NCBI GenBank assembly: GCA_033064195.1
Contig: JARBJD010000019.1
Coordinates: 372,001 to 436,000, forward strand
Length of the DNA stretch: 64,000 nucleotides
Direction: 5' to 3'
Source of the DNA: Blattamonas nauphoetae
Taxonomy: Eukaryota; Preaxostyla; Oxymonadida
Part shown: one piece after another, positions 35,731 to 46,850 of the stretch
Position numbering within the stretch: the first letter of the stretch is position 1
Layout of the letters: every line of letters begins with the position of its first letter
The notes under the pieces: model-generated
Told to the model about the DNA's origin: nothing
Seen by the model: the letters and a program-made list of their open reading frames with translations, nothing else
The model's database searches: none
Program-made: the position numbers and the translations under genes

Positions 35731-36726
35731 CATCTCAAGTTAATTTCGTCGTCCCATTTCTTTCAGGGTCACTTAAATCGGTTTTCACTTCGAAATTCCA
35801 TTCTTCACATCATTTTCTAGCAACCACTCATTCTGCGATACTTTTATAAACTCATTCCGGGAATTCAGTTCATTTCCGATTTGACACATTATTTCTCTTT
35901 CAATGATGTTACACGTCAGAATTCAGTCAATGATAGTAGTATCTTATTTCAAACATGATCGAATCAATTTGCCTTCAAAATTCGCCGCTCTGTTGCACAC
36001 TTTGTTGGTTTGTTGATGATCTTGACTGGTATCTCGTTCCTTTTGGTTCAAGATGTTTTCTTATAAAGAAATTTCTCATTTTGAATCCAGATACGATGCT
36101 TTCTCGCCCTTATCCAAATGAGATGGTCGTTACACTCTCATTTGTCGCCCTAAATGAACGGATCGTTTTCTACCTCGAAATAGTCTGTATTACACTTTTT
36201 CCGAATCAAAATGATTCATATTCATATTATTGATCGCTTTTTTCACATTTATTATTGTTGATCTTCCCTCCAGAAGGCAGATTGACCTGTCGATCCTGTG
36301 AAGACGGAATAGATGAGGCCAAAGGAGGACAAACCGAGCTGATTCGTAAACAATGAACTGGGAGTTGGGACGAAGAGACAAAACAGAGTGAGAGGAGAGG
36401 ACGATCTTCATAATCGAGGGTCCGAGCTCGTGAACAATGGAGTTGGAGAAAAAGAACGAAACGGAAACATCAAACGAAACCAATTTGAAAAGTATGCTTC
36501 TCCCTACTCTGACTTACAGATATTTCTTCATTTTATGACAATAAGTGTCCTGACTATACAGAAATTTAAAGTGGAACAGTTAATCGATAAAACATGAGAC
36601 AGACATCTCAGAAAGATGCAGAACGTATGTAATCATTCGTAAAGTGAATGAGGTTTTTCAGTCCATCCCTTCCTTCTCACAGCCACTCACATCTATTCAT
36701 CTCCTCCTCCACCCTCATGAGATCGA
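35731..36726. other. AT-rich stretch without a supported gene
   Basis: About 1 kb inside the left part of the bounded block. Only short open frames occur (35955-36233 plus is the longest) and none has a recognisable feature. It leads into the broken coiled-coil gene. Confidence 0.45.
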
Positions 36727-38650
36727 ATGACAGAATGGGAAAGGAAACAGGTGACTGAGAGAGAAGAGCGAGAGAAAGAGGAAGAGAAGCGGAGAGAAGA
36801 TGAGAGAAAGCAGATTGAAGAAAGGGTGATGAAGGAATTGGAGGAAGAACGAAGAAAGGAAGATGAGGAAAAAGCGAGGCGAGAAGAAGATAGGAAGAGG
36901 AGAGAAGAAGAGGAAAGAATTGAACGAGAAGCGAAGCGAAGATGGGAAGATGAAGAAAGACGAAGCAAAGAAGATGCGAAACGATGGGAAGAGGAAGAGC
37001 GAAAGAAAATTGAAGAAAGAGTGCGGAAAGAACTCACTGAAGAGAAGCAATGAGAAGAGGAGAGAAAGGAGGAACTTCGAAAGGAAGAAGAACGGAAGAT
37101 GAAGGAAGAAGCAAAAAGGAAGGAAGAAGAAGCGAGAAGGAAGGAGGAAGAAGAGAAAAAGCGAATTCAGGAACGAGGTGAGGCGTGAAATCGCAGAAGA
37201 GAAGAAAGGAAGAGGAGAGGCGAAGGGAGGAAGAGAAGAAAGCGAATATTCCCCCAAAGAAGTCAGAATGGGAAAGGAAGCAAGAAGCTGAACGAGAAGC
37301 AGCGGGAGAGAAACAACGAAAGATCAGAGAGGATTTGGAGCGAGAGAGACAACGAGCAGCTCAGAAAGACTCAGCGACGATCGAGACAGGATCGAGTGTG
37401 TCAAGTGCGTTTGCTCGCTGGGGCATTGGGAAGATGATCGACACTGGAGTTGGATCTCGTCCAGTCGGTCCCCAACTGACATCATCGTCATCTCGAGGCA
37501 ACTTCTCTCAGAAACGAGAAGAAGACGAACGAAAGAAAAAGGAAGAAGAAGAACAAAGAAAGAAGGAAGAAGCAAAACGTCAAAAGAGGAAGCAGACCGG
37601 AGACAAAAGAGATCGATGAGGAGCGCATGCGAGCCGACATGCTCAATCGGGAAAGAGAGGCTGAAGAGGAAAGAAGAATCCCACAGGAGAAGGACGATCA
37701 AGACCGCGAAGAGAAGGAGCGTTTGAGACGGAAAGAGGATGAGAATCGGCGAGAACAGGAAAGACGGGAGGAGAGAGAGCGGAATGAGAGGATGGAAGAG
37801 GAAAGGAGGAAAGAGGAGAAGAGGAGGGAAGATGAGGAGAGAGAGAAAAAGGAGAGAATCAAACGAGAAGTTCAGGAGACGCTTCGGAAGGAGAAGGAAG
37901 CGGAAGAACGAAGGAAGAAAGAGGAACAACAAAAGGAGGAGGAGAGAGAAAGGGAGGCCGAACGAAAACGTCAAGCTGAAAGTCAGAAAAAGTCAGAGTG
38001 GGAGAGGAAGCAAAATGCTGAGAGAGAAGCAGCGGAAGAGAAGCAGCGAAAGATCAGAGAGGATTTGGAGCGAGAGAGGCAACGAGCAGCTCAGAAAGAC
38101 TCAGCGACGATCGAGACCGGATCGAGTGTGTCCAGTGCATTTGCTCGCTGGGGCATTGGGAAGATGATCGACACGTCCAGTTCTCCAGCTCGCCCAGTTG
38201 GCCCGTCAACTTCAACTGGTGCGAGTTCACGCGGCAGCTTCTCTCAGAAACGAGAAGAAGACGAACGAAAGAAGAAAGAGGAAGAGGAACAACGAAGGAA
38301 GGAGGAAGAAGGAAAGCGGCACTTCGACAATGTGAACTAAACCTCCTGGGAAACACCCACACCCTCACAAGATGATACTGAACCATCCCGAGACTCCACT
38401 GACCCCCTTTCCATTTTCATCGATGAATGTCGGACCAGCCAGCGGGCGTGTGTGGCAGATCTGACAAGAATGACAAGACAGGAAGCAGCGAAAATGAAGA
38501 GGAGAGAAGAGGAGATGAATCGGAGAATGAGGAACAACGAAGTTGATACGAGACGAAGGGAGAGAAACGAAATGATGAGAGGAGACACTCCGAAAGGAAC
38601 TTCCTCACAATCAGTCCATCAAAAACCACATAAAGGCCATACCGACTCGA
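36727..38650 (+). pseudogene. Broken E/K/R coiled-coil protein gene
   Basis: The plus strand encodes nearly continuous Glu/Lys/Arg-rich coiled coil from the ATG at 36727, but the frame is cut by a TGA at 37051-37053, by frame changes around 37190-37230 and 37600-37630, and by a TAA at 38338-38340 after which the same frame stays open to about 38650 (TRMTRQEAAKMKRREEEMNR). A non-coiled block GSSVSSAFARWGIGKMID occurs twice. None of the interruptions is removed by an obvious GT-AG intron. I read it as a recently inactivated copy of a coiled-coil gene; short frames could still be expressed. The first residues MTEWERKQVTERE resemble the repeated KKSEWERKQ motif, so the whole may have grown by internal duplication. 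Confidence 0.6.
37257..38316 (+). repeat. Internal duplication in the coiled-coil pseudogene
   Basis: A unit of about 320 bp at 37257-37580 recurs in the same orientation at 37987-38316, spaced 730 bp apart. Both encode KSEWERKQ, then RKIREDLERERQRAAQKDSA, then GSSVSSAFARWGIGKMID, then SFSQKREEDERKKKEEEEQ (first copy has N for S at the start). DNA identity over the first 190 bp is roughly 90% by eye. Confidence 0.8.
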
Positions 38651-38877
38651 TCATTCGTTCTCGTCCTTCCCTTCCACACCTATTTCTATCCATCCTCTTT
38701 CTCTTCTCCATCCAACTCTTTCTCTTCATCTTCTCTGTTCTCCATCACATCTCTCTTCATCTTTTCCTCCTCTCCTATTTCTTAAAAATGATTCAATTCT
38801 CCAAGTTAGTCAATAAATTTCAGAAAAAGTTGATCAAACCCTTTTTGAAAAGTTACGAGCAATGACATCCTAATTAG

Positions 38878-38901
38878 GCGCTGTCCGAGGACGGACAGCG
38901 C
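38878..38901. repeat. GC-rich perfect hairpin
   Basis: GCGCTGTCCG and CGGACAGCGC form a perfect 10-bp stem around an AGGA loop. A second palindrome, TTGTCCGGACAA, follows about 10 bp later. Both lie at the start of the reading frame homologous to the mariner transposase N terminus. Confidence 0.7.
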
Positions 38902-39982
38902 CTCACCTTGTCCGGACAATTGCTCCTCCCTATCGTGTTCTTATTGAACATTGTAAACGTCAAGAAATGACGTACACTCAAACTCATCGTCACTTAAGTT
39001 TCTACTGGCCAGAAGACGCCCCATGTCTCGAAACCTGCCGAACTGTTTTCAAAGAACTCGATGCCGGAACCTTCACGTACACAGGGAAGAAACCAAATCA
39101 CCATCGCGAAAACCAGCGTCTCATTGAAGCGCTTCAACGCATTCTGGACGAAAATACCCATTATTCCCTTCGACATATGTCGAAGATCACAGGAGCTCAT
39201 GTTTCAACAATTAAAGGATGCTTATTCTGTCATTTCCACCTCGTAAAACGTAGTCTGCGGTGGGTCCCTCACACTCTGAATGACCAACAGAAGCAAGCAA
39301 GGGTTCAAGAGGCCACCAGACTGATTGCAACTCTCGACTTTCATTCCAATTTTAACTATCAAATGCTCTTCACTGGCGATGAGTCATGGATTAAATATGA
39401 CTCTCCTTACGATTTTGAGTGGATGAGAAAAGAAGATGAGAGACCAACGCGTGAAAGGCAAAATATCGGAGCGAAGAAAGTTATGTTGACCCTTTTCTTT
39501 TCTCCCAAGTTGTTTTTCACCCGTCTCCTTCCAGCTAATCAAACAATCAATACGGACTATTTCCAAAATCAAATATTATCGCCGTTACGAAATCAATTTG
39601 ATGCCGAAATGGGAGAATTCTATCACAACATGCCGATCGCTCTGCACATGGACAACGCACCGTCCCACAATGCTGTTTCAACACAGCATCACCTCACACG
39701 ACTCAACATGACACGAATTCAACATCCAGCGTATTCCCCAGACATCTCTCCTTGTGATTTTTGGATTTTCGGTTCACTGAAGGCAAGTTTAAAAGGAAAT
39801 CACTGTCAGACCGCAGAAGAGCTCCAGATTTTAATCAACAACTTCCTTCTCACTCAAACAGAAGAAATGCGTCTCCGCGTGTTCCGCAATTGAGAGCAAG
39901 ATGTGAAGAGGTGGTTCTCCGCCAAGGAGACTACTTATAACGTTTTTCTTTGATTCAACTCATTTTTTCAGGATACTCTGTA
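38878..39982 (+). mobile_element. Mariner-type (DD34D) transposase gene
   Basis: An open frame from the ATG at 38967 to 39893 gives 308 residues with the mariner order: a helix-turn-helix part (SLRHMSKITGAHVSTIKG), the linker LRWVPHTLN, catalytic Asp in TGDESWI, second Asp in HMDNAPSHN, and third Asp in YSPDISPCDFW, with 34 residues between the second and third Asp. Homologous sequence (YRVLIEHCKRQE) extends upstream of this ATG in frame to about 38880, so the true start is lost or lies in an upstream exon. At the 3' end the frame meets TGA directly after VFRN, where the family has Trp, and continues EQDVKRWFSAKET. The protein is thus cut about 15 residues short. TACAGAGTATCCTG on the minus strand at 39982 resembles the terminal repeats at 35179 and 44135. 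Confidence 0.85.
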
Positions 39983-40319
39983 TCTATTCTCATTCAATCA
40001 CTTTTATCACCCAGGTTTGCTCATAATTTCATCGTTTTCCTGGAAGTCATGTTTTCAAGCTACTATTCGGAAATCAGATCGAATTAGGATGGATTTGATT
40101 GGAGGAAGGACTGTTGAGTGCTACCATTGCTTTGTACCATGTATCGTTCACTCACTCAAACGATAATTCTCATTGAATCCATTCCACGCCTCTCCGACCT
40201 GCTCTATTTGTTGACGCCTGAAAAGTCATTGCGTATTACATCGTGCTGATCACTACTTACGAAAGAACCATTTCTGCACCCGTCTCATTGCAGGAGACCC
40301 ACATCCAGTTCTCAGCCAC
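39983..40319. other. Short spacer with nothing recognised
   Basis: About 340 bp between the mariner copy and the hairpin element. No open frame, repeat or motif that I can support. Confidence 0.4.
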
Positions 40320-40320
40320 A

Positions 40321-41536
40321 CCTCTCTTTTCCTTCCCATACAATATTAACTGTTTTTCTTGAATGTTGCAACAACAACATGATGAGTATGACGCTGTCCT
40401 TCCGTTCTGTCTTTTCTCTTCTCTGTTTTAGAAAGTTAGAACCGAACAAAACAAGACGTCAAGAAATGGAAATGTCAGACTATTCATGAATAAGGAAATG
40501 ATCTCAAGCCTAGATAAAACAAAAAGGCATTGTCCTCCATTTTCAAGTCTCTCAGTTTTAATCCCGTCGCGAAAAGTCTCCTCGCAACATTCACCTTCAG
40601 ACCGTCTCCATCCTCGTAGACTTCTCTTATTTCAATCGTCGCATCTTTGAAAGCTTCCTTTTCCCCATGTGATCTGAAAATTCTGAACCCATGATCTCAA
40701 CAGTCAACCAGAACGCCAACTTATCACTCCACATCTCTTTCTCCGTTGGAATCAACATATCCGTCCTTTCCCTTATCCATCAGATGGAATAAGCAGAAAA
40801 TCAACTCTTCTCCACTTATCCATTTTACTATAGCGTCATTGGGTGTTCTTCAACCTTTTATTCAAAAGATTCACTACAATCGGAAAGACCAGTCTATTAA
40901 GCGGAATAATGATCATATATTGTTTGGTAGTGCATTTTTCAAAGAAGTATCATTGATCGACCATCATGAAGTGAATAAGTGGGGAACCACATTGAACATC
41001 GATTTATCCAAGACTCAAAGGATTTCATCCCCTAATCCAAGTTCAAATGAGAGTCGAAGTTGGTGAATGGGGATAGCCTTTGTTGTCAGCCTTGAGTTTG
41101 ACGACATCGATCCTTGGAGCTTTGAGAACGATCGCAATGGCAGAGAAAGATGGCGACACTTGCGAGATCATGACGGACACGGAAGAGCATTTAGCGATTC
41201 TGGGAATGAGGTCGAAGGTGTACTGAAGAGTGGTAGTACGAAGATGGAGACGGTCTGAAGGTGAATGTTGCGAGGAGACTTTTCGCGACGGGATTAAAAC
41301 TGAGAGACTTGAAAATGGAGGACAATGCCTTTTTTGTTTTATCTAGGCTTGAGATCATTTCCTTATTCATGAATAGCCTGACATTTCCATTTCTTGACGT
41401 CTTGTTTTGTTCGGTTCTAACTTTCTAAAACAGAGAAGAGAAAAGACAGAACGGAAGGACAGCGTCAGACTCATCATGTTGTTGTTGCAACATTCAAGAA
41501 AAACAGTTAATGTTGTATTGGAAGGAAAAGAGAGGT
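40321..41536. repeat. 1.2-kb foldback element with ~300-bp inverted arms
   Basis: The left arm 40321-40618 (298 bp) and right arm 41237-41536 (300 bp) are inverted copies with about six differences. The spacer of about 618 bp holds only short open frames (40746-41066 and 41067-41258) of no recognisable kind. The arms share no sequence with the other inverted-repeat elements of the window. The size and long arms fit a foldback transposon or a non-autonomous relative of a longer element. A single transcript through it would make a long perfect double strand. Confidence 0.85.
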
Positions 41537-41691
41537 TCGACCCATTGTGATCGCATTTCAACGTCACTTTTTGTTGTTCTCTTTGACATTGTTCGAAACT
41601 CGAGATGGGTGATTCTAAATGAATTGTTACCCGCGTATTTTTTCATTCAATTTGACATTTCATTTTCCTTAACTCCAAATACAAACATTTC

Positions 41692-43715
41692 TCAGAGTTG
41701 TCCACCATTAATCATTGAAATGTAATCCAATTTGTCGATCGTTGTCCTTTTCTTACATGACGGTTCTTCTGGCAGCCTTTTCATCTTTTTGTCCCACTCA
41801 TCTTCTTCACTTAGTGACAAATCATCCTCTCCCAGATAATCATCATCCTTTCTCCGGCCTCGGACCGTCCGTGACTTCCGTTGCGGAGGCAAAAGAGCCT
41901 CATCATCAACGCCATGTGGGTGCTCTCCTTCTCGCTTGATTTTGATAATAGTGTCTGTTTCCTGCAATAAAATAGTAAGAACATCGATAAGGGCACACAG
42001 TTGTGACGATAGTATCATCCGGTGAATCGATGCATGACTGTTGATCGATCATCCTTCTTCGCTCTGCAAATTTCCATTGTTTCTCAAGTGAGGTTGCGAC
42101 ACGGGAAGAAACGATGACTTGATGCCATCTCTTGACCTCGAAATCATGGATGACTCTTTTAAACCGAAATGGGAGATGTTGCCAGGAATTCGTCGGGATC
42201 GACGTTGATGGGCTCACTTTCAATTTTGAGTGCTGAATTGTGAAGCATAGATACTTTGATATGCCGTTGAAATCGATTTCCGGCGATTCTCCTGGGAAAT
42301 TGGGTGAAAATTGGACAAATTTTACGATTCGTCCCTTCAATGCCGCTTCCAAGTCTGTGAAGTATTCGATAAACTGTGAGCAAGTGTTGATTGTACTTTG
42401 AGGCGGGTGAGATCGCAAATTCCGTGTCATGATCCCGAACTCAGCATCGCAATCATTTTTCCCATGATGTTCAACGAAGAAAAGAGCATACGTGGACAAC
42501 GTGTTATCAAGGGTTGTTAAATCTGAGAGTAGGTAGCAGAGAAGTTGTTTATTGCGAAAGTGTGGCCCACAGTCTGATACGAAAAAAGAGTCTGGGCCCG
42601 ATCAAACAACTCCTCTTCGAGCAATGATTCCAAAGCTTCTACAACAAAAGAAGCATTATGGTTCAGGACCTCACTAATATAATGGTAGGTTCTTTTGTCC
42701 AATGATCCTTTTCATTTCTGTAGTAGACCACGAAGCCAAGATCGGTCAGCTGTTGTTTGTTGAAGAAGTCTTTCTGCGATTCTTCCGTTGATATCGGTAT
42801 TTTCCAATTTTCTTTAAAGTCAGCAATGATCATATACTGATTTTGTTTCAACGTGTTTCTAATTTCCTTGATTCCTTTTCGTTGATCTTCTGCTTCCAAA
42901 AATATGATCATCCAAGGCTTGTATTTCTTTCTCTAGTGCTTCGATCTTCGTTCGTTCAGTTTCTGGAAGGACTGCAAGTTCGCGAGAAGCTTCCTTCCGG
43001 CGGATACAGTCTGGGCAGACATCTGTTCGCCTTTGAGATTCATGGAGATCTCTCGTCATGAGACAAAATGTACTATATCCCAGATGTATGCCTGTTTCTT
43101 TTGATAATTCTTGCCATATTTGATATTTTGTCTGACATATCATTCTTTCTTTCATCCATTTTGAAGGGTCGTGGCGCAACATGAGTTGGGATCTGGATGT
43201 CTCCGACGAATGGTCCATAATGAATTCTCGAAACAACCTCTGCTCCTGATGATTGAGAGGTGAACGAGATGGCGGGGGGTGCGTTAGTTTGTTTCTTTTG
43301 TAACGTCCTGTTTTGAAGTGGTGCCGAGCCGAATTATAGCGGCTCTTCGAATTCGGAAAGCCAGCAGTCACAAGGAAAGATAATGCGAAATGCCCAGCCA
43401 GCACAGATTCTACATCGAGTGGCACGATTTTCGACTTTTGACAGATCAGGAGACAATCTTTCACGAGGTCTGTACTCTTGTCTGAATTTTTTGAAGGAGA
43501 ATCAGATAAAAATTTCAGAATGACAAACCTGAGTGGTCCTTCTCAAACGTTGACAATACAGATGGACACCTCTTACTCTTTTTTAGAAGGTGCAATATTA
43601 GCTCAGCTGGATCGGAGGGCCAAATGGTTGAAATTGCTTCCCAAGCCAGACGTGTCTTTTTGGCTCGTTCATTTCGCGAAAGCGAGGCGAAAGAGGGAAC
43701 AGACTCCGTAGTCAT
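41692..43715 (-). mobile_element. DDE-type transposase (SDCGPHF / HGK family), fuller copy
   Basis: From the ATG at 43715 a first exon ends at GAGAAGGACCACTCAG and an intron starting GTTTGTCATTC joins it in frame to KSTDLVKDCLLICQKSKIVP. Then come RRTDVCPDCIRRKEASRE with a Cys pair, ADFKENWKIPIS (a likely first catalytic Asp), SDCGPHFRNKQLLCYLL, FFVEHHGKNDCDAEFG, and a long C-terminal part ending in an acidic/basic tail (KSRTVRGRRKDDDYLGEDD) at about 41750. Between the Cys-pair block and the HGK block the frame changes at least twice without obvious introns, so the copy is probably inactive. The copy at 960-2888 shares the same blocks. I know this block pattern from poorly characterised eukaryotic DNA transposons but cannot name the superfamily firmly. 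Confidence 0.65.
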
Positions 43716-44345
43716 TGATAAAATCTACTTGTCCCAGAATCAGTCACGAAACAGCAGGGTTGTTCACGGATCATGAAAAGGGGCCACCAGGCTCACAAAC
43801 TCGCACTATTGGATCACAATCTTTTCCAATTCATATTGATCTCACCATTTCACTAGGGTGTGTCACGACGAAGCTTTTTGAAGAAAAATGGACCAATCTT
43901 GACTGATGAAGTGCGATCATCATCAAGAGCATCATAAATCAAGTCCTCATGCTCCTATAAAAATTCACTCCAACTTCAAAAGTTTTTTTCTGTGGTGTGA
44001 CGCACCTTAGTTTCGGGTAACAATTGATTTAGAATCACCCAGATAAGGTCATTGTAAGAGGAAAACCAATGGCAAATAACTAATTGAGAAGTGGTGATGA
44101 AAAAAAACCGGGCCCAAGTTTTCGCTGATCACCCTGTAAGGCTGGTTTGGTTGTTGGCGTCAAAAATATCCTCACAGAACTCTGCTGTGAAGAGAATAAA
44201 ACATAGGTCAGAATTATTTCTTGTTTTTCATTTCCAAACCGAGGTTCTGTCCAGTTTTAAGATAATATCAGGATCGGATGATGTTGATTCACTCTCTGGG
44301 TGAGTTCCCGATGTACTAATTCTGGGTCAGATCTATCTTTCCACA

Positions 44346-45368
44346 ATGATTTTCAACACAACGATTCTCAACCAGTTTTGGGAAAAATTTCTCTCACATA
44401 ATGTTCCTGCTCTGCATTCATTTTTCACAAAATTCGACTCATGTTCTCCTGTTTCGAACGAAGTTCTCGATGAGGCCGTAACTTGCTGGTCAAACGCAAA
44501 CACTGCATGTAATAATGCGTTTCGCCATGGAAAGATAGTCATTGATGCAATTTTTGAAAGTCCCGAGGATTTCTCAAGTCGAATGGTCCAATTTTGCTCA
44601 ACGAGAAATGAACGTCTTACTGAGTCAATATTACGATTTCTCAAACGAACTATTCAATTGGATTCTTCCCTCTCTTTCAATTATTTTTTCAAAGAAGGGT
44701 ATTTCACTCAGCTGTGTTCTCATTTTCAACCACAACTCTCAAAACCCTTCATCCCTCCAGGATTCATGCCAAGCAATCCACCCATTCTTGAATGTTGCGG
44801 TCATGATACTTATCATGAATTCATTATATCTTTCATCAATCACACATTGTTCTCTTGCCAATTCGATGAAGGACTTGTTGCATACCGCCTCGCTCACGGA
44901 ACCCTCGACGATGACACGGTCCAAATTGTGCTTGGTTCAACACGGGACTACATTTCAAACCTCTGCACCTGGTCAATCACCCTCCCAATCTTTGCATCGT
45001 CTGACCTCCTTCCTCGCCTGTTTGGCCAGCTTATTCTGAGTGCCCCACAACATTCTTCTGTGATGGAGCTTGTTGAGAGCCTGAAGATTGTGAATGTTGG
45101 TATTTTATGGTTCGAAAAGTGGAGAGAGGACATCCACTCTCTAATCTTCATTCGAAAGCTCAAAACTCTCTTTGTCTCGTCTTCGGATCTTTTTCACAAA
45201 CACAAGGAAGAGGCAAGGAGTGTTCGGAGATCTGTGTTGAGTGAGGGGTGGGAGGATCGGATTGAAACGGAACAATTCGTTCCACGTGAACACTTCCGAA
45301 ATGACTTGCATCTCGACACTCTACGCTCATTTGTCTCTCACATTGGTTGGAATTTCTCTTATTTTTGA
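44346..45368 (+). CDS. Unrecognised 340-residue protein
   Basis: A single open frame from the ATG at 44346. The protein is mixed helical, rich in Phe, Ser and His, with no signal peptide or transmembrane helix. Features include IFESPEDFSSRMVQF and LESLKIVNVGILWFEKW-like hydrophobic helices, and ILECCGHDTYHEF with a Cys-Cys-x2-His arrangement. I recognise no domain. The gene begins 210 bp outside the right terminal repeat of the 9-kb block and converges on the membrane-protein gene at 45526. The length and even composition argue for a real host gene. Confidence 0.6.
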   Translation: MIFNTTILNQFWEKFLSHNVPALHSFFTKFDSCSPVSNEVLDEAVTCWSNANTACNNAFRHGKIVIDAIFESPEDFSSRMVQFCSTRNERLTESILRFLKRTIQLDSSLSFNYFFKEGYFTQLCSHFQPQLSKPFIPPGFMPSNPPILECCGHDTYHEFIISFINHTLFSCQFDEGLVAYRLAHGTLDDDTVQIVLGSTRDYISNLCTWSITLPIFASSDLLPRLFGQLILSAPQHSSVMELVESLKIVNVGILWFEKWREDIHSLIFIRKLKTLFVSSSDLFHKHKEEARSVRRSVLSEGWEDRIETEQFVPREHFRNDLHLDTLRSFVSHIGWNFSYF

Positions 45369-45525
45369 TGATTCAAACCGTTTTACATCATTTCTCATGT
45401 TTTCTGCCTCTTTCAAGGTTTTCTATCAACACGTGATTTCTGCGAAAATAAAGAATACAACTTGAAGGAAAGAAAACATGTCAGGATCAATAATTCACAG
45501 AATCAGAAGACGATTGGACGTTGTT

Positions 45526-46850
45526 TTAGAAGAGGTGATGTCTGTCTGGATTCTTTTTGTTCCAGGCGACCCTATAAGCGTTAAATCGAGTGGAAATGGC
45601 ATCTTGCACCTTTTTCCGTCGAGTCCTTTGTATTCTCTCGTTGAGAGCGACAATATCTGATTCTGTTGTGACAATGAAAGATTTTAGAGAAGTATGTGTT
45701 TCATTCAACCCGGGAATGAAGAAAGCAACAACACAGATACTTGCGGGGATGTTACAGACATAATATGGGAGATTGATGATCCCATCGGCTTTCAGAGACG
45801 GAGCCAGAGTGAAGGACGAGATTGCGATGACGAGAAGAACACCAATATAATCAACGGGCATAGAAGAATTGCCCTTGCAAGGATAGCAATCTGAGAGGAG
45901 TGAAACCAAAAAAATAAAAAATAAACAAAAACACACGAAGACCGGTGAGTGGTACCATAATCGGTTCCAGGATGACGAAGAGTGAGGCTGTTCGATCAAG
46001 ACAAACATTGGTGAGAGTACTATACTTGGAGGACATCGTTTCAGATAGCATAACTTCGCACAAAAGGAGAGTTATGGAGCACATAAACTTTACAGGGACG
46101 TCGGCTCTTCTCGGCGGAGGAATGGCCGGGTTTTGGGAAAGCTTGTTGAGGTGAATTGAATTTGCCACTAATTCCATTATAAGAATGGAGCAAAAGGACA
46201 GAGCAACAATAACCAGCTTGTTCGTTGATGTGGGGCTATTTGATTTCCATTGTGGGAGTGAATGGACGGCAATAAAGAGAAGGACGATGAAGCACAGGAG
46301 ACAATCTGGAATGAACCAAACGAATGGATTTGATATTGGGGATTTCTTGTCTGTCTTCTCCATTGATTCAGAAACGAGGATATGGGTCACAATCATCAAA
46401 GGGATCATCAGAATGGATAGAATCAGCAGAGATCGCAGTAGAAGGCGAGCATGGCGTAATTTTTTCTGTAATCGAATTAGTGGAGGCTCTGATGGATTAG
46501 TTGAATCGATAACTGCTTGACGATAAAACCTGAGATAGCAATGAGTGGAAAAACAGAAGACACACTTGATAGTATCGAAGAACCCTTCCGCAATCAAACC
46601 AGACTCCACCATTTCACGAGACGTCTAAACAGAAATCAGCGGCATTGAGAATAAAGATTCATACGACACCAGCATCGAGATTCAAGTTTGTGAGTGGATG
46701 GTCTGGTGGGTTCGAAAGCATAAACTGTTCTCGGACCTCAGAAACATAGGCGACACATGGATGTGCCCACACACTGAAGATTTCATCAGACAACCAAGCA
46801 GGAGAGATGGGAGAGTTGATTGAGAAAGAGGAGACTAATCTGCTTTTAAT
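45526..46850 (-). CDS. Multipass membrane protein, 5' end uncertain
   Basis: Introns 46664-46625 (40 nt), 46565-46530 (36 nt) and 45942-45891 (52 nt) join four segments in frame. The N-terminal part is soluble (AWLSDEIFSVWAHPCVAYVS, then SREMVESGLIAEGFFDTIKF across a junction) and is followed by about seven hydrophobic helices, for example LLLRSLLILSILMIPLMIVT, PDCLLCFIVLLFIAVHSLP and YIGVLLVIAISSFTL. The protein ends with the basic stretch RIQRTRRKKVQDAIS and a TAA at 45526. The frame is open upstream to about 46890 (SQQALSQTIKSRLVS); a possible first exon with a signal-like start (MSLSALVLL) lies near 47040 but I could not fix the junction. No family recognised; a seven-TM receptor-like fold is possible. 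Confidence 0.6.

Larger units (their letters stand above)
35179..44135. mobile_element. Candidate 9-kb segment bounded by mariner-type inverted repeats
   Basis: The left boundary reads CAGGGTGATCAGTGAAAACT (from 35179) and the right boundary, read on the minus strand from 44135, CAGGGTGATCAGCGAAAACT; both continue TTGG. They differ at one of 24 positions, face inward, and each is flanked outside by TA (35177-35178 and 44136-44137), the target of Tc1/mariner elements. Between them lie a broken coiled-coil gene, a mariner transposase, a 1.2-kb hairpin element and a second, unrelated transposase. It may be one mariner-family element swollen by nested insertions or cargo, or two independent solo ends that happen to face each other. 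No DNA evidence for movement of the whole block is visible here. Confidence 0.5.

Noticed and set aside
38960-39960. TGA read as Trp (altered genetic code)
   Set aside because: TGA ends several host genes in the window (for example at 62600), and only this transposase needs a Trp there.
35179-44135. A virus-like large element such as a Polinton
   Set aside because: No capsid, polymerase, protease or integrase of that kind is visible; the ends and the recognisable enzymes are those of plain DNA transposons.
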